64,000 nt of DNA, from the NCBI GenBank assembly GCA_964501365.1, contig CAZCST010000009.1, positions 1 through 64,000 of the forward strand, written 5' to 3'. The stretch is from CAZAMB01 sp964501365. GTDB taxonomy: Bacteria; Planctomycetota; Phycisphaerae; UBA1845. The notes below the pieces were generated by a model. That model saw nothing but the letters and a program-made list of their open reading frames with translations, was not told the DNA's origin and did not search any database. Of this stretch, positions 16,404 through 25,141 are shown piece after piece (the first letter of the stretch is position 1; every line of letters starts with the position of its first letter). The position numbers were made by a program, and so were the translations under genes.

Positions 16404-17290
16404 TACCAATCCTTCTCCGTCGGGCGATAGGTCGGCGTCTTGGTCTCCTCGCGGCGATGCTTTTTGCGGTCGCGCATGGCCTGCATCATTTCGCGGAGCT
16501 TGCGTTCCGCCTGGTCGCGAGAGGCCTCTTCCTTTTGCTCCTCCGCCTGTTTCTGTTCCTGGCGGTCTTCTTTCTGGGCTGAGGCCTGCTGCTCCTTTTG
16601 CTCCTGTTCCTGCTTTTCCTGCTGTTTTTGCTGGTCTTGCTTTGCCTGCTGCTGTTGCTGCTCTCTGTCTTGCTGATTTTTTTCAGATTGCTGCTGCTGA
16701 TCTTGTTGCTGTTGCTGCTGATCCTGCTTCTGTTCGTCGTTTTGGTCCTTGTTCTGATTGTCTTGATTCTGTTGTTGCTGTTGTTGTTGCAACTGTTGTT
16801 TGAGCTGCCGCCAATAGGATGCAGCCTTCAGGTTGGCATCACGGGCCGTCGTGTGCTCTCGCTGATTGCCCAGGACGCTCTGGTAATTGCGCATTGCATT
16901 TTCGATTTTGCTCACGGCGTCCTTGGGCTCTTTGGCGGTAAGCGCCTCGGCGTGATCGCACGTACCCAGACCATAGAGCGCGTCATCGGCCAGTGCGTCG
17001 GCCGCGCCGCCTGCGGCACGAGTGAATGCTTCGCGGGCCTTGTCGTATTCGCCAAGGCGGTAGTGGGCGAGCGCCTGATCGAATGCGATTTCGCGGGCGT
17101 CGGGCTTGAGCGATTGCGCTTGTTCGTAGGTCCGCAGCGCCTCGGCCGGCTTGTCGCCAAGCAGCAACTCATTGGCCTCGCGCACAAGCCTGGGCGCGTT
17201 TGTTGCCGCCGGAGGTTGCTGTTGTGGCTGTGCAAACGCGAACTGGGAAAGCATGATGGAAGCAAGCGCAGCACATGCGCCATATCGCAT
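16403..17290 (-). CDS. batC: BatC-like TPR protein with Gln-rich tail
   Basis: 295 residues from the ATG at 17290, chosen because it starts directly at a signal peptide (MRYGACAALASIMLSQFAFA). Starts at 17314 and 17353 are possible, the latter overlapping batB. Residues about 35-140 hold TPR units (EALRTYEQAQSLKPD, ALAHYRLGEYDKAREAF). About 165-275 is an extreme low-complexity Gln/Lys/Glu/Asp tract with runs of seven to eight Gln. The tail ends in basic residues. BatC proteins usually combine TPRs with a charged, low-complexity C-terminus. The stop overlaps the batD start by one base. Confidence 0.82.
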   Translation of the reverse strand: MRYGACAALASIMLSQFAFAQPQQQPPAATNAPRLVREANELLLGDKPAEALRTYEQAQSLKPDAREIAFDQALAHYRLGEYDKAREAFTRAAGGAADALADDALYGLGTCDHAEALTAKEPKDAVSKIENAMRNYQSVLGNQREHTTARDANLKAASYWRQLKQQLQQQQQQQNQDNQNKDQNDEQKQDQQQQQQDQQQQSEKNQQDREQQQQQAKQDQQKQQEKQEQEQKEQQASAQKEDRQEQKQAEEQKEEASRDQAERKLREMMQAMRDRKKHRREETKTPTYRPTEKDW

Positions 17291-17331
17291 CTCATTCCGG
17301 ATTCGACATTCCATGTTCAGCATTTGCATGA

Positions 17332-18492
17332 TCATGCCGCTTCCTGTTGCCATGCCCTTAGCGGCTCATCCGCACGTCGCGGCGACACGTCGCTCAGTGC
17401 CGCCTCCCAAAAAAGGAGAAGGAGGCAAATCGCTGCGAACCATTGGTACTGGGGGCGAAGTCGAAGCCGCTCCTCGGTCCCCAACTCCTTGCCCTCCAGC
17501 GATGCCATTTTAGCGACCAGCCGGTTGAACGACTCCAGCGGGACGTATTCGCCCTGACCCGCCGTCGCTATCGCCTTGAGCACTTCATCGGACACTTTGG
17601 AAAACACAATCTGCCCGTCGTACAACAGCGGCGGTGCGCCGGGACTTTCATTCATAGGAACCTGCGCACCCACCGTCGAGGCGGGATCGCCTGCGGCGAC
17701 TGTGTAAACGTGTATGCCGTGTTCCTTGTATGCATTTTCGGCGGCCTCCACGGGATTTTCCTCGTGGTCCTCGCCGTCTGTCACCAGCAAAATGATCTTG
17801 GTGGCATCGGGAGGGGAAACGGCAAACAAATCCGTCGCGGCGTCAATGGCTTTGGCGATGGCCGTGCCGCCGCGCGACACGGAGCCGACGCGAAGCTGGT
17901 CGAGCTTGTTGCGAAAGGCGGCATGATCGGTGGTGAGCGGCAGGCGCAGCGACGTGGCGCCGGCAAAGGCGATCAAGCCAAGCCGGTTCTCACCGTGAAA
18001 TGCCCCGCGCTCCGTGAGTTGCTGGCTAAGCTCGCGTTTGGCTCGCTGGATGCGATTGGGTTCGATGTCGCGGGCCAGCATCGACCGAGAGACGTCGAGA
18101 GCGACCACAATATCAACGCCCCGAACCTTTTGCTTTTCGAGATACATGCCCCATCGCGGGCCAAGAATCGCCGCGGCCAGAAAGAGCAATCCGCAGACCA
18201 GCAGCCCGCCGCGTACGACTTTCCGCGTCGGGCTCAATCGTGAACAGAGCAATGGAGCCAGCTCGATTCCCGCAAACCGCTCGACGGCACGGCGATTTCG
18301 AACCGAACCACAAAGAACGAGCACGCCAACCAGCAGCACAAGGCCGCCAGTCCACCAGTAAGCCGCTCCATCAAAAACCAGCGCAGACCGGTCGATCGAG
18401 AGCACGACGAGCAGACCGGCAGTCACCAGCAGGGTCGGCACGATGACTACAGCCGTAAGCCAGGCCGAAAATGGGTAGAGAATCTTCCTCAT
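17332..18492 (-). CDS. batB: BatB-like von Willebrand factor A membrane protein
   Basis: 386 residues. Two N-terminal membrane helices (about 10-32 and 45-63) and a third near 92-112 are followed by a vWA domain (about 125-300). Its MIDAS is DVSRS, with the partner loop GGTAIAKAI and the acidic VTDGEDHE. A final helix sits near the C-terminus. It starts inside the batA stop (ATGA at 18489-18492). Paired vWA proteins with a MoxR ATPase are thought to form a metal-dependent chaperone or adhesion complex at the membrane. All metal-coordinating residues are present. Confidence 0.9.
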   Translation of the reverse strand: MRKILYPFSAWLTAVVIVPTLLVTAGLLVVLSIDRSALVFDGAAYWWTGGLVLLVGVLVLCGSVRNRRAVERFAGIELAPLLCSRLSPTRKVVRGGLLVCGLLFLAAAILGPRWGMYLEKQKVRGVDIVVALDVSRSMLARDIEPNRIQRAKRELSQQLTERGAFHGENRLGLIAFAGATSLRLPLTTDHAAFRNKLDQLRVGSVSRGGTAIAKAIDAATDLFAVSPPDATKIILLVTDGEDHEENPVEAAENAYKEHGIHVYTVAAGDPASTVGAQVPMNESPGAPPLLYDGQIVFSKVSDEVLKAIATAGQGEYVPLESFNRLVAKMASLEGKELGTEERLRLRPQYQWFAAICLLLLFWEAALSDVSPRRADEPLRAWQQEAA

Positions 18493-19604
18493 GGAATTCG
18501 CCTGAACCGCGTCTGCACCAGCAGAACCTCAGCCATTAACAATCCGAACGCAGCCAGCATCGCCACGCGGGCGGCCCCGACATTGTCATGAAACGTCCGC
18601 TCGCCCGTTTTCCGTCGCTCCAGCTTGTCGATCTCCTCGTAGATTGTCTGGAGCGATTTTGTATCGGTAGCGCGGAAGTATTTTCCATTGGATGCGGCCG
18701 CGATTTGCTTGAGGGCCTCCTCGTCAAATTCCGCCCCCCTTTGCCCGAAGAAGATTCCCATTCCGCCGCCGCGCGGCTGGTCCGAACCTGCACCGATGGT
18801 GTAGACCTTGATTCCGAGTTTGCCGGCGACTTTGGCAGCATCCAGCGGAGATGTCGGGGTGATTCCGGGGATTCTTGGCGGGTTGTCGGCCCCGTCGGTC
18901 AACAAGATCATGACGCGGCTTTTGGCCGACTCTGCGCCGGGGACGCCTTCAATCGCCTGCTCGCCGGCTCGACGCAAATCGTCAGTGGCGAGCGTAAGCG
19001 CGTCGCCGATGGACGTGTACCCGGCTTCTTCTTCCTGACGGACCTGTTGCCCGTTTACGAAGCCGGGGATATCGGTTTGTCGCAGCAGATCAACGAGGCT
19101 GCCGTGGTCGAGCGTAAGCGGACTCACCGTGTCTGCGAACATGGCGAATGCCGTGAGGCCGACAAGGTCGCCCTCGCGGCCGCGAAGTCCGCCCTTGCCC
19201 AACACGAAATTCTCAAGGACCGACTTCACGACATCGATTCGGCGCGTCGCCACTGAATTCACGACGAAATCCCGCTCCTGCATGGAACCGGAGACATCGA
19301 GCACAAGCTGGATGGCGATGCCTTCGCGCGTGTCGGAATATTCGCCGCCACTCTGCGGGCGGGCGATCGCGGCAATCAGGCACAAGACAGCCAGGGACCG
19401 CAGCAATGGAGGGATGAACCAGAAACTCACGGCCGCCCCCGAGGGCACGCCTTCAAGCCAGCGAAGGGAGCTAAAGCGCATCGTGGACCGCCGGGCGCGC
19501 GAGCGGGCTTTGAACCAGATTACCGGCAGCAAAAGCAGTGCCGCCAGGCAGACCCACACAAAAATGGGTCCGGGCGCGAACCTTTCCTGCAACCATTCGA
19601 TCAC
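18489..19604 (-). CDS. batA: BatA-like von Willebrand factor A membrane protein
   Basis: 371 residues. The start is a GTG in a GTGA overlap with the preceding gene. Membrane helices lie at about 13-32 and 58-80. The vWA domain (about 95-310) has MIDAS DVSGS and LLTDGADNPP, and it is followed by a last helix at about 340-362. The architecture (two helices, vWA, one helix) is standard for BatA. The MIDAS is intact, so Mg-dependent ligand binding is expected. It directly precedes batB, as in most Bat operons. Confidence 0.9.
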   Translation of the reverse strand: MIEWLQERFAPGPIFVWVCLAALLLLPVIWFKARSRARRSTMRFSSLRWLEGVPSGAAVSFWFIPPLLRSLAVLCLIAAIARPQSGGEYSDTREGIAIQLVLDVSGSMQERDFVVNSVATRRIDVVKSVLENFVLGKGGLRGREGDLVGLTAFAMFADTVSPLTLDHGSLVDLLRQTDIPGFVNGQQVRQEEEAGYTSIGDALTLATDDLRRAGEQAIEGVPGAESAKSRVMILLTDGADNPPRIPGITPTSPLDAAKVAGKLGIKVYTIGAGSDQPRGGGMGIFFGQRGAEFDEEALKQIAAASNGKYFRATDTKSLQTIYEEIDKLERRKTGERTFHDNVGAARVAMLAAFGLLMAEVLLVQTRFRRIP

Positions 19605-20764
19605 GTTGCCGCCCTCGCTGATGCTGCCGCACCGTTTTCCGTGCTACGTTCCTCCGACTCACGGGTTCGCTCCACGAATTGTGCGGCCGTGCGCAGCAAG
19701 TCATTCCACTCGCCGGCCGCCGGACGATGCCGTGCATATTTCACCAGATCGCACGCAGTAAGGAACGCCTGAAGCTCGGTCGCCGAACCGGCTGCGAAGC
19801 GAAAATCCCCGGCCGTGGCGGTAAGGAATTCCTCCGTCGTCATCTCCGGGGCACTGACGGCGTATCGACGTTCTATGTATCCCCGCACGATGGCACTGAT
19901 GCGATAATAAAACTCCTGCACCAAGCCCTTACCGATCAAGTCGTCGGCAACCAGAGCCGCGATCTGCCGCCTGGCCCATTCGTGGGCCGGAACATATTCC
20001 GCGATGGCCGCCTGCTCACGGCTTCGACGCCTCAAGAGCAGCAGTGCAATTGCAGCGACCGCGAGTGCTGCCGGCACGCCAACAAGCCACCAACGCGAAA
20101 TCGGCTCCTTTAGCTCAACGGGGGGCAGGACCTGGATTTTCTTGAGGTCTTCCGGGGCGAGATCAGCGGCCTGCGTCGATTTCGCCGTGATCTTGATCGC
20201 TTCGGTTTTCAGTTCGCGCGGCGCGGCGACGGCGGACTGACTGTTGGCCGCCTGAGTCTTCGCATCATGCCCACCCGACGCATCGACAAATGTAAGGGAC
20301 GCAGGCGGCAATTCGTAATCGCCGGGAAGGAAGAATTCCAACTCAAAACGCTGCGACCAGTGCAATTTTCCATCGGCCGTCGGCTCGGCATCTTTTTGGA
20401 CCAGCTTGCGAAGGCGGAATTCAAACTGGTGCTCGCCTTCCTTGATGCCCGTTTCGTAATTCGCAAGATCGACCGTCACGCCTGTGTCAGCAATGGCTTC
20501 AACCACCACCACCGCCTTGTCCGAAAACGGCAGTTCCGCGGGCTGAACTGTCAGCGTCAACGAAACCGGTCCCTCTTTCGCCGTCTTGGTGACGGGCGTT
20601 CCGGAAGGAACATTCTTGTTGCCGGTATTTCCTCGACAACCGGACATGGAAACACATAGCACGCCGAGCAAGAGCAAAGCGACGCTTCGCCTGATCCTGC
20701 CAGGCAGCAACGGGCAGTTTCCATCGCAAATCGACATTCGAAAATCGAGGATCGGCATGGTCAT
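19601..20764 (-). CDS. Bat-operon lipoprotein with single membrane helix (DUF4381-like tail)
   Basis: 387 residues. After a basic N-terminus, a hydrophobic stretch ends in SMSGC near residue 43, a lipobox. This indicates a lipoprotein if the start at 20764 is right. A beta-rich extracytoplasmic domain follows (about 60-200). One membrane helix lies at about 223-243. The cytoplasmic helical tail (about 255-370) contains EFYYRISAIVRGYIERRY and TTEEF, as seen in DUF4381-type proteins of Bat operons. It overlaps both neighbours by four bases. It probably links the periplasmic and cytoplasmic parts of the complex. Confidence 0.82.
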   Translation of the reverse strand: MTMPILDFRMSICDGNCPLLPGRIRRSVALLLLGVLCVSMSGCRGNTGNKNVPSGTPVTKTAKEGPVSLTLTVQPAELPFSDKAVVVVEAIADTGVTVDLANYETGIKEGEHQFEFRLRKLVQKDAEPTADGKLHWSQRFELEFFLPGDYELPPASLTFVDASGGHDAKTQAANSQSAVAAPRELKTEAIKITAKSTQAADLAPEDLKKIQVLPPVELKEPISRWWLVGVPAALAVAAIALLLLRRRSREQAAIAEYVPAHEWARRQIAALVADDLIGKGLVQEFYYRISAIVRGYIERRYAVSAPEMTTEEFLTATAGDFRFAAGSATELQAFLTACDLVKYARHRPAAGEWNDLLRTAAQFVERTRESEERSTENGAAASARAAT

Positions 20765-21636
20765 CTCCTTCGCTCCCGTTTGCGAAAGAATTGGACGAGC
20801 GGATCGACATAGGAGCGGTCGGTCCGAATCGAAATTGCCTCGGTGTCCATGCGGCGAAACAGTTTTTCCCGGGACTGGGCCATGGCCGCACTGTGCTCGG
20901 CGAATCGCTGACGCACGCGGCGGCTGCCAGAGTCGACGATGCGACGAAGACCCGTCTCGGCATCGTCAACTTCGACCAGACCCACGTTGGGTAACTCGCA
21001 TTCGCGAGGATCGGTGATGATGACGGGGATCAGGTCGTGGCGTCGCCTGGCAATTCGCAGGGTTCCCTCAAAGTTTGAGCCGAGGAAGTCGCTGACGAGG
21101 AACGTGACGGCCTTGCGCAGCGTGACGCGGTTCAGGAAGTTGAGCGCCTCGGCGATGTTGGTCCCGCGCCCTTTGGGTTGGTGGTAGAGCAGTTCGCGCA
21201 CGATGCGCAGCACGTGGTGCGTGCCCTTTTTGGCAGGCAGGTATTTTTCGACCGTGTCGGTGAAGAGAATCAACCCGACCTTGTCGTTGCTGCGGATGGC
21301 CGAAAAGGCGAGCACGGCGCACAGTTCGGCGGCCACATCCAGCTTGAATTGCCCGGTGCTGCCGAAAAGACCCGAACGGCTGGCGTCGACGACTAGCATG
21401 ACGGTCAGCTCGCGCTCTTCCCGGAATTTCTTGATGAACGGCTCGCCGTATCGGGCAGACACGTTCCAATCAATGAGCCGCACGTCGTCGCCGATCTGAT
21501 AGGGGCTGACCTCCTCGAACTCCATGCCCCGTCCGCGAAATGCAGAATGATACTGCCCGGCCAGCACATCGTTGACCGTCCGCGAGGTGCGGATTTGAAT
21601 CTGGCGGACCTTCTTGAGTAGTTCGCGTGGAATCAT
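20761..21636 (-). CDS. DUF58 domain protein
   Basis: 291 residues, full length for the family and without a membrane helix. The diagnostic DUF58 block (GQYHSAFRGRGMEFEEVSPYQIGDD, then IDWNVSARYGEPFIKKFREERE) is at about 27-77. It is followed by a degenerate vWA-like fold (VDASRSGLFG). DUF58 proteins accompany MoxR ATPases and vWA proteins and are presumed substrates or adaptors. It ends in an ATGA overlap with the lipoprotein gene. Upstream it is separated from moxR by about 480 bases that hold a foreign four-helix-bundle gene. Confidence 0.92.
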   Translation of the reverse strand: MIPRELLKKVRQIQIRTSRTVNDVLAGQYHSAFRGRGMEFEEVSPYQIGDDVRLIDWNVSARYGEPFIKKFREERELTVMLVVDASRSGLFGSTGQFKLDVAAELCAVLAFSAIRSNDKVGLILFTDTVEKYLPAKKGTHHVLRIVRELLYHQPKGRGTNIAEALNFLNRVTLRKAVTFLVSDFLGSNFEGTLRIARRRHDLIPVIITDPRECELPNVGLVEVDDAETGLRRIVDSGSRRVRQRFAEHSAAMAQSREKLFRRMDTEAISIRTDRSYVDPLVQFFRKRERRR

Positions 21637-21654
21637 GGCTCAAAGCTGAAATCG

Positions 21655-21675
21655 GGAAAGCAGAAAGCAGAAATT
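21655..21675. repeat. Left inverted repeat flanking the four-helix-bundle gene
   Basis: This 21-base sequence (two GAAAGCA units then GAAATT) is the inverse, with about three mismatches, of 22096-22116 on the other side of the gene at 21707-22072. A further copy in the same orientation as the right arm lies at 58078-58100. Confidence 0.7.
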
Positions 21676-21706
21676 GAACGTACCAAAACAGACCCTCTTC
21701 GGTAAT

Positions 21707-22072
21707 TTAGGAGCGAGTGCGATCATTTGTCTTTCGAATGATCGTCAAGAGAATTCGGATCAATTCATCACATTCACGTTGGAGGCTGTCGCAGGTTGTT
21801 ACATCAAGGAGTTGCGATCGTCTTGCCAGTTCCAACCAATAGAGAGTTTCATTCGCCTCCTTGTGTGAAATTCCAATCTTGTTTGCGAAGTCGGCATCGC
21901 TGACTGCGGCGTTTGCTTCCCAGACATTCGCGCCAATGGACGTTGCAGATCGTGACAGCTGCTTACCAACTGTCCAACCAATGGTTTCTTTCGGAAATCT
22001 GGTGACTGCGGAAAGGACATCAACGCCGAAGCGCAATGTTCGTTCCTTCAAATCTCCGACCAATCTTCCCAT
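21707..22072 (-). CDS. Four-helix-bundle protein (23S rRNA intervening-sequence protein family)
   Basis: 121 residues, all helical. It has the family pattern of an early SAVTRFPKETIGWTVGKQLSRSATSIGANVWEA-like segment (about 19-52), then NKIGISHKEANETLYWLELA (64-83) and a final helix. Relatives are encoded within 23S rRNA intervening sequences and as scattered single genes. Their activity is not known. Here the gene sits between moxR and the DUF58 gene and is the only member of the operon without overlaps. It is bracketed by inverted copies of a 21-base repeat, so a recent insertion is likely. Confidence 0.85.
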   Translation of the reverse strand: MGRLVGDLKERTLRFGVDVLSAVTRFPKETIGWTVGKQLSRSATSIGANVWEANAAVSDADFANKIGISHKEANETLYWLELARRSQLLDVTTCDSLQRECDELIRILLTIIRKTNDRTRS

Positions 22073-22095
22073 TCCAGTAGTCCGTATTTCCCCAA

Positions 22096-22116
22096 AATTT
22101 CTGCTTTCCGCTTTTT
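22096..22116. repeat. Right inverted repeat flanking the four-helix-bundle gene
   Basis: AATTTCTGCTTTCCGC and the following T-rich bases pair with 21655-21675. The unit ends just before the moxR stop codon, so the insertion boundary abuts the moxR 3' end. Confidence 0.7.
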
Positions 22117-22119
22117 GCT

Positions 22120-23118
22120 TTATGGAACAGCCACATGATCCAGCACGGCCTTGACTACATCCTCGCTCGTTTTTTCCTCCGCTTCGGCTTCGTAAGTGAC
22201 GATGACGCGGTGGCGCAGGACGTCCATGGCGATGGTCTTGACGTCCTGGGGCGTAACGTAGCCCCGGCCGGCGAGAAACGCAGTCGCCTTCGCGCCGAGA
22301 GTGAGAGCAAGCGTGGCGCGCGGCGATCCGCCGTACTCGATCAAATCGGCGACGGGAATTTTGTAGGCCGCCGGGTCGCGCGTCGCCAGAACGATATCCA
22401 CAATGTATTCCTTGATTTTTTCGTCAATGTAGAGATCGTCGACGATTTTGTGCGCTGCGCGGATTTCGGTCGGCGTCAAAACAGGTTGAATCTCCATGGC
22501 CGGATTGGTGACCGCCATGCGATCGAGAATCCGCCGCTCCTGCTCGCGCGTGGGATAGCCCACGACCACCTTGAGCATGAATCGATCCACTTGTGCCTCG
22601 GGAAGTGGATAGGTTCCCTCCTGCTCGATGGGGTTCATGGTCGCCAAAACCTGAAATGGCTCTTCGAGGTGAAACGTCTCCTTGCCGATGGTGACCTCTC
22701 GTTCCTGCATCGCCTGTAATAGCGCCGACTGCACTTTGGCCGGTGCGCGGTTGATTTCGTCGGCCAGAATAATATTGGAAAAGATCGGTCCCTTCTGGGC
22801 GACGAACGCCCCGTCGGACGCGCGGTAAATCTGCGTTCCGATCAAGTCCGCAGGCAGCAGGTCGGGGGTGAACTGCAGCCGCTGGAATTTGGTGTGAATC
22901 GCCTTCGCCAGGCAGGCGACGGCCGTCGTCTTGGCCAGTCCCGGCACGCCTTCGACGAGCAGATGTCCCCTCGCCAGCAGCCCAACGAGCATCCGGTGCA
23001 GCAATTCGTCCTGCCCGACGATCACCCGATGCATCTGGTCGAGTAATCGCCGAAAGGGCTCGCTGGCCGCCGCAACCCGGGAACTGATTTCACGAATATC
23101 CGGTTCAATCGCCGTCAT
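22120..23118 (-). CDS. moxR: MoxR-family AAA+ ATPase
   Basis: 332 residues, the normal length. Walker A is GVPGLAKTT, Walker B is ILADEINRAPAKVQ, and sensor motifs and the MNPIEQEGTYPLPEAQ loop are those of MoxR/RavA-like AAA+ proteins. The C-terminal lid includes GGSPRATLAL. It probably remodels or inserts metal into the vWA proteins encoded downstream. AGGAG lies six bases before the ATG at 23118. It is the first gene of the Bat operon. The upstream region carries an inverted repeat (23167-23230) that could be an operator. Confidence 0.95.
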   Translation of the reverse strand: MTAIEPDIREISSRVAAASEPFRRLLDQMHRVIVGQDELLHRMLVGLLARGHLLVEGVPGLAKTTAVACLAKAIHTKFQRLQFTPDLLPADLIGTQIYRASDGAFVAQKGPIFSNIILADEINRAPAKVQSALLQAMQEREVTIGKETFHLEEPFQVLATMNPIEQEGTYPLPEAQVDRFMLKVVVGYPTREQERRILDRMAVTNPAMEIQPVLTPTEIRAAHKIVDDLYIDEKIKEYIVDIVLATRDPAAYKIPVADLIEYGGSPRATLALTLGAKATAFLAGRGYVTPQDVKTIAMDVLRHRVIVTYEAEAEEKTSEDVVKAVLDHVAVP

Positions 23119-23166
23119 TCCTTGCTCCTACATGGCCCTTCAGTGAAAAGGAGTAATGACCCTAAA

Positions 23167-23230
23167 TTGTCACGTTACTGACGAAAGGTAATACGGGAAC
23201 CGCTCAGGCAAAGACAGGTTGACGTGACAA
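23167..23230. promoter_or_regulatory. Inverted repeat upstream of moxR (possible operator)
   Basis: TTGTCACGT at 23167-23175 and ACGTGACAA at 23222-23230 are exact nine-base inverted copies 46 bases apart in the 140-base gap upstream of moxR. Each has a GTTAC nearby. The arrangement suits a dimeric DNA-binding regulator with looping. No promoter could be set with confidence. Confidence 0.4.
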
Positions 23231-23258
23231 AGTTACGTTGATGAAACGCACCGGACTA

Positions 23259-24938
23259 CTAGGCGTGGGCTCCCTTCAGGGCGGCGCGGATTTCGAGGAG
23301 GAGCTGATCGACTTTGAAGGGTTTGAAGAGGACTGCGGAGAGGCCTTCGCGGCGGGCACGAACGATGCAATGGTTGGGGTCGTAACCAAACCCGGTGGTA
23401 AGGATGACCGGCGTTGCAGAGTTGGCGGCTTTGGCCGCGGCGAACACTTCGTAGCCGCTCTTGACCGGCATCTTGATGTCGCTGAGCACAAGGTCAAACG
23501 GCTTTTGCTGGATCAACTCCATGGCCGCAGCCCCGTCGCTGGCGGTATCGACCTCGCATCCGTAACCCGTCAGCACGTCACGGATGGTTTCCCGGATTAC
23601 GTCTTCATCATCGGCAAGCAGGATGCGGCGACCTTCGAGAAGCGGGTCGTGGCGGCGATTGGGCGCGCTGCGCGAACAGATGACGCCGGGCTTGGGCTGT
23701 ACCAAGTCCTTGATTGTCTCGCGGACCTTGACGGCATTTTCCGAAATCGTCCGCAGCCTAAGACGCAGATCGTCGTGCCCGATGTAATCTTCCACCAGGC
23801 TTTCGACGTCTGTGAGAATATCGTTTACCGGAGCCGTGATTTCGGCCATGACGCTGCGGCCAAGCTGGCACGTCGTGGCTTGCCGCTCCGACACCAGCAG
23901 CTTCAACATATGCAAAGAGAGCGAGATGTATCGCCCAAAAATCTCGGCACACTGGCGATCGTCCTCGGAAAACGCCGCGAGCCTGGTGCTCTCGAAGTTG
24001 GCCGTCCCAATCACTCGATCATTGAGAAACAGCGGCACGGTCAAAGAGGATTTCGCCTGTTCGATGCCCGGCAGGTAACGCGGGTCCTTCGCGGCATCGG
24101 CACAAATATAACTTCGTCCGCGCGCCGCAACGTATCCGCTGATCCCGCTGCCCTCCGCACAGGCACTCAGCTCGACAGAAGCACTGTCGGCTGGAACTCC
24201 CGAGCTAAGCACGAGGTCCAGCCGATTGCTGTTGGGGTCGAGTACGCGAATCTCGAAGTTATCAAACTGTAGGATGTCCCGCGTACATCGGAATATCTTT
24301 TGCTCGAGCAACGCCAGCCGCTCCTGCGTCTCGAGCCGCGAAAATTGTTCGCTGTCGAGACTGAGCAGCTCGCGCCCGGCCTGGTCGATCACATCGACCT
24401 TGTCCTGCAGGCGACCGGCGGTGGCTGCCTCGGTGACCACAGCCGCCACCCGCGAAACGCGCTTGTGCAAGTCGAACACAGGCGTCGCCGTCACTTCAAA
24501 CATTTCGCGTCCACCGCTCGCGACCCGCAGCCTGCTGGTTCTACTCGTAATCGTCGCCGCCGGGTCGGACGGGCCGCGGGCCGCCTCCACGCACAATCGT
24601 GCGACGCGGTCCCGAACCTCGACAGGCAGCTCTTGAAATTTCAGATTGGACCATTCCACAACGCCATCCGGTCCGGCAACAGCCACGCCCTGAGGCAAAT
24701 GATCCAGCGCCGTAACCGCCGGACCGGCGACGGCCGATTCCTGAAGTGCGGACAGAACCTCGGTGCCGGCGACAAGAAGATCAAATTTTCGTGAAGAAAT
24801 CGCCGCGAGTGCGGCCTGAAGCGAGGAAGCGTGCTCGACGTGTGCGCCAGGCTCGAGTTGGCGCTCCGCGTCCTCAACGACCGAACCGCCGCCCACGACA
24901 AGAATCTCAAGTAGTTTTGTTTGACCGGCGGTTGTCAT
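23259..24938 (-). CDS. PAS-GAF response-regulator hybrid without a kinase domain
   Basis: 560 residues from the ATG at 24938; starts at 24977 or 25010 are alternatives. Domains in order: a degenerate receiver-like N-terminus (about 8-75), a PAS-like segment (about 80-185), a GAF domain (about 220-370, with GSGISGYVAARG and SSLTVPLFLNDRVIG), a helical dimerisation-type segment (about 375-430), and a canonical C-terminal receiver (about 438-560). The receiver has an acidic DDED pocket, phospho-acceptor Asp487 in LSDIKMP and Lys in FKPF. No HATPase region is present, so it cannot autophosphorylate and must accept phosphate from an unlinked kinase. No output DNA-binding domain is visible. Confidence 0.82.
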   Translation of the reverse strand: MTTAGQTKLLEILVVGGGSVVEDAERQLEPGAHVEHASSLQAALAAISSRKFDLLVAGTEVLSALQESAVAGPAVTALDHLPQGVAVAGPDGVVEWSNLKFQELPVEVRDRVARLCVEAARGPSDPAATITSRTSRLRVASGGREMFEVTATPVFDLHKRVSRVAAVVTEAATAGRLQDKVDVIDQAGRELLSLDSEQFSRLETQERLALLEQKIFRCTRDILQFDNFEIRVLDPNSNRLDLVLSSGVPADSASVELSACAEGSGISGYVAARGRSYICADAAKDPRYLPGIEQAKSSLTVPLFLNDRVIGTANFESTRLAAFSEDDRQCAEIFGRYISLSLHMLKLLVSERQATTCQLGRSVMAEITAPVNDILTDVESLVEDYIGHDDLRLRLRTISENAVKVRETIKDLVQPKPGVICSRSAPNRRHDPLLEGRRILLADDEDVIRETIRDVLTGYGCEVDTASDGAAAMELIQQKPFDLVLSDIKMPVKSGYEVFAAAKAANSATPVILTTGFGYDPNHCIVRARREGLSAVLFKPFKVDQLLLEIRAALKGAHA

Positions 24939-25141
24939 TATCGTACGCTGCGACACTCCCACTGCCTCGCCATCCATTACCTCCGTGCAATTATAGACAG
25001 CGAAAACCAAGTCCGGTGCGGCCGCTTCCTATTTTCGGCACGAACCTCCCAAGATAATCGCTTTCACCTATGGAAAACAAGTAGCTTCTTGAAAATTCCG
25101 GGCTTTTGCGAGAGCCCCACCTACCTAACTATCTCATTGAT

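Noticed and set aside
16600..16800. CTG/TTG-rich stretch considered as a microsatellite or CRISPR-like repeat
   Set aside because: It is the Gln-rich coding tract of batC with irregular codon order; no spacer structure.
23238..24272. 344-codon + strand frame
   Set aside because: Antisense to the PAS-GAF-receiver protein; no recognisable domain.
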